6,088 bases of DNA, taken from the NCBI GenBank assembly GCA_031271075.1, contig JAISWN010000008.1:1-6088 (forward strand), read 5' to 3'. Positions 6,019 to 6,088 of the stretch are shown piece by piece. The notes beneath the pieces were generated by a model that searched no databases, was not told the DNA's origin, and worked only from the letters and a program-made list of their open reading frames with translations. Every line of letters begins with the position of its first letter. The stretch's first letter is position 1. The stretch comes from Treponema sp. (lineage in GTDB: Bacteria > Spirochaetota > Spirochaetia > Treponematales > Breznakiellaceae). Position numbers and translations under genes: made by a program.

Positions 6019-6066
6019 CCGCTTGTATCTTTTTTGCCTGCGGTAAAAAAGGATACCGCTTCTATC
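6019..6066. repeat. imperfect direct repeat with a nested A/T-stem hairpin
   Basis: On the minus strand GATAGAAGCGG (6056-6066) and GATACAAGCGG (6019-6029) differ at one base and are 37 bp apart. Between and over them lies a hairpin whose core is C-T6 (6029-6035) against A6-G (6045-6051), extended by GTAT/ATAC with one bulged base. A competing stem GCGGTA/TACCGC spans 6040-6059. Together with the adjacent 9-bp hairpin this forms a compact repeat-rich block of about 80 bp. Confidence 0.45.
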
Positions 6067-6088
6067 CCTTGCGCTGCTCCAAAATGGC

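Noticed and set aside
6062..6088. Possible C-terminal tail (AILEQRKG then stop) of a minus-strand gene entering from the right edge.
   Set aside because: Eight codons are too few to judge, and the stop lies inside the repeat block. It remains possible that a gene ends here.
5834..6088. CRISPR array or tRNA gene in the repeat-bearing intergenic region.
   Set aside because: The repeats are 7-11 bp, few and unevenly spaced, unlike CRISPR. No cloverleaf with a T-loop GTTCRANNC and acceptor pairing could be drawn; the CGAACC/GGTTCG dyad only superficially resembles a T-arm.

Overview
The window is a single minus-strand operon of six genes, preceded at the right edge (about 5713-6088) by a non-coding control region. 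Base composition is high in G+C and start sites carry strong Shine-Dalgarno sequences. The secreted binding protein has a signal peptide ending VFA-KGGSEQ with no lipobox cysteine, a style I associate with spirochaetes of the Treponema/Spirochaeta kind. That assignment is a weak inference; the sequence contains no rRNA or marker gene that would prove it.

Layout in transcription order (right to left): a near-perfect sigma70 promoter (5804-5833) with GGTTTCG repeats abutting its -35 box; a roughly 85-nt leader with three short hairpins; a periplasmic solute-binding protein (4630-5712); two inner-membrane permeases (3774-4607 and 2998-3777); an ATP-binding subunit with a C-terminal TOBE-like region (1885-2985); a nucleoside phosphorylase of the PNP/UDP family (1127-1888); and an M20 peptidase-T-like metallohydrolase (1-1142) whose last residues lie beyond the left edge. 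Junctions are tight: gaps of 22 and 12 nt, two 4-nt ATGA overlaps, and a roughly 16-nt overlap at the last junction. Co-transcription and translational coupling are therefore likely.

Together the genes look like an uptake-and-breakdown cassette. A PotABCD-type importer brings in a small solute, and two cytoplasmic enzymes, one splitting N-glycosidic bonds with phosphate and one hydrolysing amide or peptide bonds, are made from the same message. The transporter would be annotated by default as spermidine/putrescine, but the binding protein appears to lack the acidic and aromatic polyamine ligands of PotD. The phosphorylase has lost the uracil-binding pair of uridine phosphorylase and has an Asp where purine nucleoside phosphorylases keep their catalytic Asp. 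The most interesting reading is that the operon imports and dismantles a nucleoside-like or aminoacyl-nucleoside-like compound; this is a hypothesis.

The region to the right of the promoter (about 5834-6088) has no convincing gene. It holds several inverted and direct repeats, one possible terminator for an upstream gene, and what may be a dispersed extragenic element.
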